A program made the translations under genes and the position numbers. Below the pieces are notes generated by a model, which worked only from the letters and a program-made list of their open reading frames with translations, made no database searches and had not been told where the DNA came from. Positions 15,009 to 22,412 of a stretch of 27,457 nt of DNA are shown in pieces. The first letter of the stretch is position 1. Every line of letters begins with the position of its first letter. Location of the stretch: positions 1 to 27,457 of the forward strand of contig CAZAIO010000021.1 of NCBI GenBank assembly GCA_964485235.1. The letters run 5' to 3'. This DNA comes from CAZAIO01 sp964485235 (lineage in GTDB: Bacteria; Chloroflexota; Dehalococcoidia; GIF9; UBA5629).

Positions 15009-16070
15009 CTACCATGTATGAGAAATAGCATCGCCGGGACAGGCGCGGTGGCAGTCCGTTTCATTTCCCGCGCACGATTTATATCCCTGGCATAACTGAG
15101 CGAGCTTTTTTCGTGCATCGTCTTTCACTTCTGCTCTGGGCCATCCGAAATTATCGAGTGTGATAACGAATATATCTTCCGGACATGCTTTCACGCACTC
15201 GCCGCAGCCATCGCACTTTGTCGTATCGATTGTAATAAAATATTCGCCGGTGCCGTCCGAATATCCGTAGTTCGCTTTCATTCCCGATGAGCCTTTTCCA
15301 TCGAAATGCTCCTGTGCAAACAGGGCGGCGCCGATCGCCCCCACCAGTTGAGGGTCTTCGCAGAGCAGGGGCTCCATGCCTACCTTGTCCTTTATCTTGG
15401 AAACCATTCCCTTATTTTTTGAAATGCCTCCCGTAATGGTAAAGTCTTTTTGAAGGGTTACCCGTTTTAGCAGATTAAGACACCGTATTGCAATTGCATC
15501 GTGCAGGCCTGCAAGAATGTCGCTTTTCGATGCTCCCTTTCTTAGATAGCCGAGGGCGTCCGATTTTGCGAATACGGCACAGATTGTATTGAACGGGATA
15601 ACCGTCCTGGATGAGAGGGAGACCGCTCCGATCTCTTCCAGCGGTGTGTTCAACACGTCCGCTATCATCTCAAGAAATCGTCCGGTGCCGCCTGCACACT
15701 TATCGTTCATAACAAAGTTCGTTACCTGTCCGTTTTCATCGCAGTTGATGGCTTTACAGTCCTGGCCTCCCATATCCAGGATCGTTCTTACGGACGGAAA
15801 ATACCAGTTGATGCCGCGGGCGTGACAGCTTATTTCCGAGATATTTTCATTTGCAAACGGGACGAGCACTCTTCCGTAACCGGTTGCAACACAATAGCTG
15901 ATATCATCGATAGTGAAATCTTTTCCGCGCAACAGGTCTTCCATGAGCATATATGAAGTTTTAACGCTTTCCGGCCCCGTGTCTCTGATTACCGACGAGA
16001 CGATTTCCCCGTCTTTCATGATAATACCTTTAGCGGCACGGGAGCCTATATCAATTCCGGCTACTATCAT
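15009..16070 (-). CDS. BadF/BadG/BcrA/BcrD-type ATPase fused to a C-terminal ferredoxin domain
   Basis: A 353-residue fusion. Residues 1-255 are an ASKHA-fold ATPase of the 2-hydroxyacyl-CoA dehydratase activator/benzoyl-CoA reductase family: VAGIDIGSRAAKG phosphate loop, LDMGGQDCKAI, NDKCAGGTGRF with Cys125, FNTICAVFAKSD with Cys164, and TGGISKNKG. The two cysteines would bind half of a [4Fe-4S] cluster shared with a partner ATPase. Residues 275-353 are a ferredoxin domain: CxxCxxCxxxCP at 286-296 and a second set at 327, 333, 340 and 344 with unusual spacing. The fused domain could hand electrons straight to the shared cluster. Start ATG 16070 is preferred; AAAGGAG lies 12 nt upstream. An in-frame TTG at 16094 would overlap the previous gene. 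The adjacent 16075-16869 product is the likely heterodimer partner. Confidence 0.93.
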   Translation of the reverse strand: MIVAGIDIGSRAAKGIIMKDGEIVSSVIRDTGPESVKTSYMLMEDLLRGKDFTIDDISYCVATGYGRVLVPFANENISEISCHARGINWYFPSVRTILDMGGQDCKAINCDENGQVTNFVMNDKCAGGTGRFLEMIADVLNTPLEEIGAVSLSSRTVIPFNTICAVFAKSDALGYLRKGASKSDILAGLHDAIAIRCLNLLKRVTLQKDFTITGGISKNKGMVSKIKDKVGMEPLLCEDPQLVGAIGAALFAQEHFDGKGSSGMKANYGYSDGTGEYFITIDTTKCDGCGECVKACPEDIFVITLDNFGWPRAEVKDDARKKLAQLCQGYKSCAGNETDCHRACPGDAISHTW

Positions 16071-16074
16071 CGGT

Positions 16075-16869
16075 TTAGAGGGCTCCTTTCTCAATGGTTT
16101 CGCGGGATATCAGGGCGGCGCCCACCGCAGCGGCAATCTGAGGCTTCTCCGGCACCATTATTTTAAAATGCATTTCCTCTTCCAGTATACGGACAAGCCC
16201 TTTATTAAGCGCTACCCCGCCGACAGCAGCGACCTCCCTCTGGATGCCCACTCTTTTGCACAGGGTCATTACCCTGCTGACTATGGAATAATAAATACCG
16301 GCAGCGATATCGGGCATGGGAGTAGGCGGTACCCGGTGTACATGCGATATTACCTCCGACTCCGCAAATACAGCACAGGTGCTGGTGATATCCGCTTTAA
16401 AGGTCGATTGAAAGGAGATGTCCGACATTTTCTCCATAGAGAGCAGCATCAGTTTAGCCATTTGCTGCAGGAAAAGGCCGGTACCGGCTGCACATTTATC
16501 ATGTGTTGCCCAGTCGCTGAGGCGTCCCCTATCGTTCAATTTGATCACGGTGCCGCTTTCAGCACCGAGGTCTATTGCCAGCCGCACGTCCGGCAGCAGG
16601 AAGTGTACCCCCCGACCGAGACATGTCGTAATACTCTTGTGCTGATTGCTGAACGGGACGGTCTTGCCGCCTATTCCGGTTGACGTAACATAAATACTAT
16701 CAGGCGAGATACCTGTTCCGTTGAGCACCTGTTCCACCGCCGCCTTTGCGCTTATTTCCACCTCTTCTTTGGAAAGGATGATGCTCGACGCCTGTATTTG
16801 ATTGTCTTCAATCAGCACCGCTTTTGTGGTCTGGCTGCCTACGTCTATACCTATCGCTTTTACAGTCAT
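16075..16869 (-). CDS. BadF/BadG/BcrA/BcrD-type ATPase subunit
   Basis: A 264-residue ASKHA-fold ATPase, about the size of BcrD/BadG or of HgdC-type activators. Key motifs: KAIGIDVGSQTTKAVLIED at the N-terminus, STGIGGKTVPF at 63-73, AIDLGAESGTVIK, HDKCAAGTGLF with Cys126, TSTCAVFAESEV with Cys165, and AVGGVALNKG at 215-224. ATP hydrolysis would drive one electron to very low potential from a [4Fe-4S] cluster bridging two ATPase subunits. Having two different ATPase subunits side by side, instead of a single homodimer activator, resembles class I benzoyl-CoA reductase. Start ATG 16869 follows GAGG. The gap to the upstream gene is 21 nt and to the downstream gene 4 nt. Confidence 0.95.
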   Translation of the reverse strand: MTVKAIGIDVGSQTTKAVLIEDNQIQASSIILSKEEVEISAKAAVEQVLNGTGISPDSIYVTSTGIGGKTVPFSNQHKSITTCLGRGVHFLLPDVRLAIDLGAESGTVIKLNDRGRLSDWATHDKCAAGTGLFLQQMAKLMLLSMEKMSDISFQSTFKADITSTCAVFAESEVISHVHRVPPTPMPDIAAGIYYSIVSRVMTLCKRVGIQREVAAVGGVALNKGLVRILEEEMHFKIMVPEKPQIAAAVGAALISRETIEKGAL

Positions 16870-16890
16870 TATTTCCTCTTCGGGTTTTGA

Positions 16891-18159
16891 TTAACGGTCC
16901 TCCAGAAGCTCGAAGAACTGCTCCAGTTTTTCCCTCATTTCGTCTTGCGAGGTGATAGTAGGGTCTACTACGTCACAGTCTACAGTAAGCATGGGCACAT
17001 CGAGCTCGTTGAGGACGTCTTTAAACAGCTTTATCGTCGCGCACGTATGCCGGCATCCGACATCGGCATAGTAGATAGCCCCGTCCACTTTATATTCTCC
17101 GGCACATTTTTTGATGCTGTCGATTGCTCTTTCATCCATCGGCCCGTACATACGCATTTCGGGCAGCATGAACGATTTTTCTGCTACGCTTTCCAGGGGC
17201 TTTTCCGGATCGAGCTTTCCCTCTCCCCAGAAAGTGAAGAACGGCTCTGTTACGCTCGCGGCACCGAACTCGTTCAAGATTTTTTCCATAAAGCCCATCA
17301 GGTACATGGGCGGTATGAAGAAGCTCATGAGACGAAAACGCTCATTCTCAACAGCGCCTTTTCCTTTTTTTACTGCTTCTTCCAGTTCCGATCTTAGTGT
17401 TTCAAGATAATCGATTGCCTCCGGTTGACCCGGAAATAGATAGTCTACAGAGAGAAGTTCCAGAAAGCCCTGAGCATGAAAAGGCGTCGGTATTGCCTTG
17501 CGTAATTCGCTGATCTCGCGGTAGAGCTCGATCTGCCTGTCCATACGGGCGACTATCTCAGAAAGACGGTCCAGGTCCATTTTCTTGCCCGACAGCCGTT
17601 CGAGAAAATCGATCATCCCCCTGAGTTCCCCGACGAAATAGTCTACTTCGTTTTTTGTATGCTGGAACGGATGGTCGAGAAAATACCCGGGACAATCATT
17701 GATCTCCATGACCAGCTCGCCGCTTTTTGCGGTGTTATCACATACCATATTCGACCAGAGTACGGCATCCGGCCGCGGAAGCACGCCCAAGGAAAAAGCA
17801 CCGGCAAGTCCGCGGTGCGGCGAGCATATCTCGGAAGCCATCCCCAGTTCCGCCCCGGCGGCGAGCATGTCGGAGCACTCACCCGTGAAGAGCGAGATCA
17901 TCCATGTCGTGGTCTCGGTATGCATGGGTACGATATCCATCGCGTAGAGGATTTCAGCAGGGAAAAAGACTGTATGCGCGGCGATAAATTTATTTTCCTC
18001 TTTTGCTTCGAGCAGGCGGCGGTAATAGCCGGTAAGCATATCGTAATACATGGATTCGCTTTTTCGGGGTTCGGGGACCGCCTGCTGCATCCTGGAAATA
18101 AGCCTGCTTGCCCTTATTATTGATTTTAACCTGCTTTGCTGTTCCCTGTTAACGATCAT
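16891..18159 (-). CDS. 2-hydroxyacyl-CoA dehydratase/benzoyl-CoA reductase family subunit (BcrB/HgdA-like)
   Basis: A 422-residue subunit of the HgdA/HgdB/BcrB/BcrC family (PF06050), larger than its neighbour and so BcrB-like. Recognisable parts are the early HTVFFPAEILYAMDIVPMHTET strand-helix, ASEICSPHRGLAGAF with Cys112, LWSNMVCDNTAK with Cys140, and the C-terminal half VDGAIYYADVGCRHTCATIKLF, which has further possible Cys ligands. In place of the Cys seen in the partner's GWLCTYVPEE motif it has HTVFFPAE. With the partner it should hold the iron-sulfur cluster and active site that receive the ATP-driven electron. The ATG overlaps the partner stop by 4 nt (ATGA), which implies a 1:1 complex. 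The true substrate is unknown. Confidence 0.92.
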   Translation of the reverse strand: MIVNREQQSRLKSIIRASRLISRMQQAVPEPRKSESMYYDMLTGYYRRLLEAKEENKFIAAHTVFFPAEILYAMDIVPMHTETTTWMISLFTGECSDMLAAGAELGMASEICSPHRGLAGAFSLGVLPRPDAVLWSNMVCDNTAKSGELVMEINDCPGYFLDHPFQHTKNEVDYFVGELRGMIDFLERLSGKKMDLDRLSEIVARMDRQIELYREISELRKAIPTPFHAQGFLELLSVDYLFPGQPEAIDYLETLRSELEEAVKKGKGAVENERFRLMSFFIPPMYLMGFMEKILNEFGAASVTEPFFTFWGEGKLDPEKPLESVAEKSFMLPEMRMYGPMDERAIDSIKKCAGEYKVDGAIYYADVGCRHTCATIKLFKDVLNELDVPMLTVDCDVVDPTITSQDEMREKLEQFFELLEDR

Positions 18160-19319
18160 TTTTTCCTTGCCTCTATCATTTCCAGGAATGCCTGGACTCT
18201 CGTCTGAATTTGCCCCGATCCGGGTGTGCCGTATTCGACGTCGAGGGCGAGTACGGGAAATCCTTCATTCTTGAGTTTTCCGGTCAATAGAGGCAGGTCA
18301 TGAGCATATGGTACGCAGTATCGTACGGTCTGGCTGATCACGCCGTCGACCTTGAACGCGCGGGCAAGTTCAATGATACGGTTGAAACGCTCGTCGGACG
18401 GCACCATGCGTGCACAGGGAAAATTGTTTAAATAACGGCGCGCAATAGCTCGCAGCGGGGTATCGTTCTCCTCGATGATGACAGGGTCCGACCAGTACCG
18501 TGTGCTGGTGCAGAGCTCATCGGTTACCACCAGTCCCCCCTGCTCTTCTATACATTTGATGAATTGAGGATTTGCCATGACACTGCCCACGAGCATGATC
18601 CGTGCGCGCCCTCTGTGACTGTTTCCCGATGAAGCGATCTCGTTTAGCAGGGTATCGAGTTGTTCATTGTATGATTCCTTCGGCATCCGGAAGCTGGCAT
18701 CGAGCGCTTCCATTGTCTCCGCACCGGTTATCGGCGGGGAGTCCAGTTTACGGAGCTCATATAGCTGTTTAAGCAGTTCTCTCGACCTGTTGTAGACCCT
18801 GATAGAGTTCATGAGCGCATCGTCTTCGATGCGGATGCCGAGATGCTCTTCCAGGTGCTGTTTGAATTGCTCAACCTGGTTGAAATACAGGTCATGTGCA
18901 GATTGTGTATACTTGCGCGGTACTGTCAACACATGGTGAAAGGGCGTACCGATATAATAACGCCACAGGTCGAATAACCTGCGTGCGCCGTCACAGGTAG
19001 ACCCGCCTACAACCCCGTCGAGAAATTCGTAACCTCCTTTGAGTCCCAGCTGTAAACAGCTCCGGGAAAAGGAACAGTTATTGATATAAAGGTAGGCGTT
19101 TCCTTCTTCCAACTCGACTTCTTCCGAGTAACCTGTAATTCTGACGGGGAGGATATCTGCGGCGTGCATGATTTCCTCAGGGACGTAGGTACAAAGCCAG
19201 CCGAATACCTTTTTCCCTTTTGCCTTATGCTCCCTGATGTCGGAAGTGCCGGGAAAAGTTGCGTTGACCTGTCGAAACCTGTCGAGTGCAGGCAGTCCAC
19301 TTTTAATTTGCTGAGCCAT
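18156..19319 (-). CDS. 2-hydroxyacyl-CoA dehydratase/benzoyl-CoA reductase family subunit (BcrC/HgdB-like)
   Basis: A 387-residue subunit of PF06050, the same size as BcrC/BadD. It has the family hallmark KVFGWLCTYVPEEIMHAADILPVR at 37-60 with Cys43, INNCSFSRSCLQLGL with Cys82 and Cys88, and GSTCDGARRLFDLWRYY with Cys109; in this family such cysteines ligate a catalytic [4Fe-4S] cluster. The second half has MLVGSVMANPQFIKCIEE, DELCTSTRYW and VRYCVPYAHDLPLL. Start ATG 19319 follows AAAGGGG. Order after it (BcrB-like, then two ATPases) matches the bcrCB-ATPase plan of benzoyl-CoA reductase operons. A possible -10 at 19417-19422 in the 120-nt gap upstream could give it a separate promoter. Confidence 0.93.
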   Translation of the reverse strand: MAQQIKSGLPALDRFRQVNATFPGTSDIREHKAKGKKVFGWLCTYVPEEIMHAADILPVRITGYSEEVELEEGNAYLYINNCSFSRSCLQLGLKGGYEFLDGVVGGSTCDGARRLFDLWRYYIGTPFHHVLTVPRKYTQSAHDLYFNQVEQFKQHLEEHLGIRIEDDALMNSIRVYNRSRELLKQLYELRKLDSPPITGAETMEALDASFRMPKESYNEQLDTLLNEIASSGNSHRGRARIMLVGSVMANPQFIKCIEEQGGLVVTDELCTSTRYWSDPVIIEENDTPLRAIARRYLNNFPCARMVPSDERFNRIIELARAFKVDGVISQTVRYCVPYAHDLPLLTGKLKNEGFPVLALDVEYGTPGSGQIQTRVQAFLEMIEARKK

Positions 19320-19439
19320 ACTATCCCCTTTGCAGTTAATTGACGCAGCCCTGCTTTCACTGTCAGAAAGACAAGAGGGATGGTCTGTTTATATGAAATT
19401 ACATGTGGTTAATAAAATTATATCCAGTTATATGCCTTT

Positions 19440-20309
19440 CTACAAATCAATGTCCGGTTGAAAGCCGACGAATATAGCGCCGGGACCGGCACCGTATCCC
19501 ATCACCGGGCTGTAATCGCTTATTTCAAGGCTGAGACATTTGAAGTTCTGTTTAAGCAAAGCGCTGAATTTCTCGGCTCCGGGGAGGTCGTTCGCGTGGT
19601 TCACCATGAAGTGGAGCGTATCAGTCCCCGCTTCCTTTTTAATGATATCGAGCATAAGGTCGAAACCCTGGTCAATATTGCGGGTCCTTTCCACCATTTC
19701 AATACTGCCGTCATTCATTACCATATTTATAGGCCTGATATTGAACATGGAGGCTATACGCGATCCCAGCTTGGACATCCGTCCGGTCCTGTATATATAG
19801 CGCAGGGTTTCCAGAATAAAAAGACCGCCGGTCTTTTCCCTTGCCTGTGTGGTTGCATCGGTGATCTGCTCAGGGGTCATGCCCTTTTGAGCAGCCTTCG
19901 CTGCCGCGAGCACCACGAGCCCCTGCGCTCCGGCGACTGTTCTGGAATCTACAACATATACTTTCTTGTCAGGGTGCTTTTCCTGGAATGTCTCCGCCGC
20001 GAGTGAAGATGTTTTATATCCGGCGCTTAATTTACCGGAAAGCGTGATATGAACTATAACATCATGTTCCGCGCTGTTTTTTTCGAACTCTTCAAGTATC
20101 AATGCGGGGGTGGTGGCGGAGGTAAGGAATTTGTCAGGGTCTTTCTTGATAAGTTCATATGCTTCGGTAGCGGTGATCGTTACATTTTCGATATAGGTCT
20201 GTTCATCGTACATTATATTCGCCGCCGGTATTATTTTTATATTGTTCGCGGCAGCAATATGTTGCGGTATACAGGAAACTGTATCGGTCATGATTAAAAT
20301 GCCGGACAT
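19440..20309 (-). CDS. DegV (FakB-like) fatty-acid-binding protein, copy 1
   Basis: A 289-residue DegV family protein. Members, including FakB of Gram-positive bacteria, bind one fatty acid and present its carboxylate to the kinase FakA. Family marks: LIMTDTVSCIP at the N-terminus, TSATTPALILEEF near 62-74, HITLSGKLSAGYKTSS near 87-102, VVDSRTVAGAQGLVV, the LRYIYRTGRMSKLGSRIASMFNIRPI block, and the C-terminal GYGAGPGAIFVGF. Start ATG 20309 follows GAGGAGGTG. It is a tandem paralogue of the next gene upstream, with about half of residues identical by eye. No FakA/DAK kinase gene is in the window, so any phosphorylation partner would be elsewhere. It lies inside the reductase/ACP locus. Confidence 0.93.
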   Translation of the reverse strand: MSGILIMTDTVSCIPQHIAAANNIKIIPAANIMYDEQTYIENVTITATEAYELIKKDPDKFLTSATTPALILEEFEKNSAEHDVIVHITLSGKLSAGYKTSSLAAETFQEKHPDKKVYVVDSRTVAGAQGLVVLAAAKAAQKGMTPEQITDATTQAREKTGGLFILETLRYIYRTGRMSKLGSRIASMFNIRPINMVMNDGSIEMVERTRNIDQGFDLMLDIIKKEAGTDTLHFMVNHANDLPGAEKFSALLKQNFKCLSLEISDYSPVMGYGAGPGAIFVGFQPDIDL

Positions 20310-20380
20310 AGTACACCTCCTCTTTATTTCATTCCCTTATATTTATAAACAGCCGGGACTTGCTGCTATTCCCGTTTACG

Positions 20381-21247
20381 TTAAATATCCGGTTGAAAGC
20401 CGACAAACAGAGTACCCGGGCCGGCGCCGTATCCCATCACCGGGCTGAAATCGCTCACTATCATATCGAGACATGTGAAATTGTCCTGGAGCAGTGTGAC
20501 AAGCCGGTCAGCACCCGCCGGATCGGCCGCATGGGTGACCATGAAGTGAAGCGAATCGGTCTTCGACTGTTCTTTGATAAGCTCTATAATGATATCGAGC
20601 CCGTGTTCCCTGTTCCTCGTCCTGTCCACCATCTCTATCTTGCCATCTTCCGTAACGCGGTTGATCGGTTTGATATTGAACATGGATGCAATTTTTGATC
20701 CCAGCTTCGACAGCCTGCCCGTCCTGTATACATACCGGAGAGTATCGAGCATCATCAGTCCTTTGGTGCAATCGCGGATTTTCGTCGTATAATTTACGAC
20801 TTGTCTGTAAGTAAGTCCTTTTTCGACTGCTCTTGCCGCAGCGAGCACGATAAGGCCCTGACTGCTTGCGCAGCTTTTAGAGTCCAGCACTTCGACAGTT
20901 GTCCCGGACGTCTCGTTCTGGTAGAGGTCCGCCGCAAGGCGGGCAGTTGTGAAACCGGCGCTTAGATGTGAGGATAGAATAATAAAAAGGATATGTTGAT
21001 ATCCCGCACCCTGCTTCCGGTACTCATCCAGCAGAAAGGCGGGACTAAGCGCGGATGTCATGAACTTGTCCGGGTCTTTCCTGATAAATTCATATGCTTC
21101 GGCAGCGCTGATTGTAACACCGTCGATATACTGTTGACCGTCGAAAAGAATATTGGCTGCCGGGACCACCGCTATATTGTATTTTCCGGCAAGGTCTTCA
21201 GGGATGCAGGCGACCGTATCGGTCATGATGAGTATTTTATCTTGCAT
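20381..21247 (-). CDS. DegV (FakB-like) fatty-acid-binding protein, copy 2
   Basis: A 288-residue DegV family protein and tandem paralogue of the gene at 19440-20309. It has the same motifs: LIMTDTVACIPEDL, TSALSPAFLLDEY, ILSSHLSAGFTTARLA, VLDSKSCASSQGLIV, LRYVYRTGRLSKLGSKIASMFNIKPI and GYGAGPGTLFVGFQPD. Ligand-pocket regions differ between copies (for example VAGAQ against CASSQ), which would suit two different acyl chains, as FakB1 and FakB2 differ in saturated and unsaturated preference; this is inference. Start ATG 21247 has AAAGG 12 nt upstream, a weak spacing. The gap to the SDR gene is 63 nt and to copy 1 is 71 nt. Confidence 0.93.
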   Translation of the reverse strand: MQDKILIMTDTVACIPEDLAGKYNIAVVPAANILFDGQQYIDGVTISAAEAYEFIRKDPDKFMTSALSPAFLLDEYRKQGAGYQHILFIILSSHLSAGFTTARLAADLYQNETSGTTVEVLDSKSCASSQGLIVLAAARAVEKGLTYRQVVNYTTKIRDCTKGLMMLDTLRYVYRTGRLSKLGSKIASMFNIKPINRVTEDGKIEMVDRTRNREHGLDIIIELIKEQSKTDSLHFMVTHAADPAGADRLVTLLQDNFTCLDMIVSDFSPVMGYGAGPGTLFVGFQPDI

Positions 21248-21310
21248 AGTGTTTACAAACCTTTTGCATTACCATCAGATATATCCTGGTACACAGTGTT
21301 TTTTGTATGG

Positions 21311-22123
21311 TTACGATATCAGGTATCCTCCGTCTACAACGATCGTGCTTCCCGTTATATAGGCAGCCATGTCCGAAGCGAGAAACAGCGCGACCCGTCC
21401 TACATCATCCGCTTCTCCCATACGGCCGAGCACCATGCGCGACATAAAAGCTTTAAACTGTTTTTTCCCTTCCCCTGTCGGTTCTCGCGTGGACTGCGTT
21501 ATGACGCCGCCTGTAAGAATGCCGCCGGGTAGAATTGCGTTCACCCTGATATCATGTGCGCCCAATTCCAGGGCGAGGCTTCTGGTAAGAGAGAGCACGC
21601 CGCCTTTAGATGCATCGTATGCAGATAGCCCTCTGGCAGACGGATGGACCGAGTCGATAGAACCGATATTGATAATACAGCCGCCCCGGTCCTGCTCTAT
21701 CATATGTGTGCTCACCTCGCGGCAGCAGTTGAATGTTCCGTTGAGGTTCACTGCGAGCACGCGTTCGAAATCTGCCGCGGTCATCTGTTCCAGCGGTATA
21801 TGCGGATAAATGCCTGCATTATTAACCAGGATGTCGACTCCACCCATATTTTGTACGGCAGTATCGACCATATGCCGGATGTCTTTCTCATCGCCCACGT
21901 CACATCGCACGGGAATAACGGTGAATCCCTGTTCTCCAAGCGCCCCGGCAGCGCGTACCGCTTCGGCTTCGTTCATATCGGCGATAACAACGGTTGCCCC
22001 TGCTTCGGCAAGGCGGTATGAAATGCTCAGGCCTATGCCCGCTGCGCCTCCGGTAACGATACATCTTTTACCGCTAAGGTCTATCAGTTCATGAAGGGGA
22101 ATATATTTTTTCTGCGAAGCCAT
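21311..22123 (-). CDS. Short-chain dehydrogenase/reductase (SDR), FabG-like
   Basis: A 270-residue classical SDR. It has the cofactor motif TGGAAGIG at 24-31, Asp49 at the end of the second strand, which favours NAD(H) over NADP(H), NNAG at 101-104, and the catalytic set Ser155, Tyr169 and Lys173 (YDASK). The C-terminal VDGGYLIS is typical. The family oxidises or reduces hydroxyl/keto groups; 3-hydroxyacyl and cyclic alcohol substrates are both common, so the substrate is open. It is the first gene of the locus that runs to the ACP gene. ATG 22123 lacks a clear ribosome site; the promoter at 22172-22200 leaves a leader of about 40 nt with a palindrome at its start. Confidence 0.95.
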   Translation of the reverse strand: MASQKKYIPLHELIDLSGKRCIVTGGAAGIGLSISYRLAEAGATVVIADMNEAEAVRAAGALGEQGFTVIPVRCDVGDEKDIRHMVDTAVQNMGGVDILVNNAGIYPHIPLEQMTAADFERVLAVNLNGTFNCCREVSTHMIEQDRGGCIINIGSIDSVHPSARGLSAYDASKGGVLSLTRSLALELGAHDIRVNAILPGGILTGGVITQSTREPTGEGKKQFKAFMSRMVLGRMGEADDVGRVALFLASDMAAYITGSTIVVDGGYLIS

Positions 22124-22152
22124 ACTAAACGGTAATAGCTGTGATTTTTTAG

Positions 22153-22173
22153 ATACCTCGTTTGTCTAGGTAT
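22153..22173. promoter_or_regulatory. Operator candidate over the SDR operon start site
   Basis: ATACCT (22153-22158) and AGGTAT (22168-22173) are perfect 6-bp arms 9 nt apart. The site overlaps the -10 by two bases and covers the expected start near 22165, a classic repressor position. No regulator gene is adjacent. Confidence 0.45.
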
Positions 22174-22200
22174 TATATATATTAATCGACAGAGTTACAA
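22172..22200 (-). promoter_or_regulatory. Promoter of the SDR-DegV-reductase-ACP locus
   Basis: On the minus strand TTGTAA (22200-22195) and a consensus TATAAT (22177-22172) are 17 nt apart. Start near 22165, upstream of the SDR gene. It is the clearest promoter for the whole co-directional gene group. Confidence 0.6.
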
Positions 22201-22340
22201 GGATTAAGAAAGCTTTAAGAATGCATAAAATTCAAATCGAAAAGCTTGCCGGTGTATTCAGTCAATATAAATTTGAGCTTTATGCAAAACTCCCTGATGG
22301 AATAAATATATAAAACAGATAGCCAGTAATGGTCCGCATA

Positions 22341-22382
22341 TTAAAAAAATAAGACCTCACGATATTTATTACCGTGAGGTCT
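22341..22382 (-). terminator. Intrinsic terminator after dnaK
   Basis: On the minus strand, perfect 10-bp arms AGACCTCACG / CGTGAGGTCT enclose an 11-nt loop and are followed by TATTTTTTT. It lies about 30 nt after the dnaK stop and should end the hrcA-grpE-dnaK transcript. Confidence 0.9.
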
Positions 22383-22412
22383 CCCATTAATTACCGGTTA
22401 TACAGAAAGCCC

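Noticed and set aside
15913..16683. 256-codon plus-strand reading frame
   Set aside because: Spans the antisense of both BadF-type ATPase genes, with no motif and no ribosome site.
14732..19319. Complete anaerobic benzoate degradation cluster
   Set aside because: The reductase-like core is present, but no benzoate-CoA ligase, dienoyl-CoA hydratase, ring hydrolase or hydroxyacyl-CoA dehydrogenase set accompanies it, apart from one general SDR.
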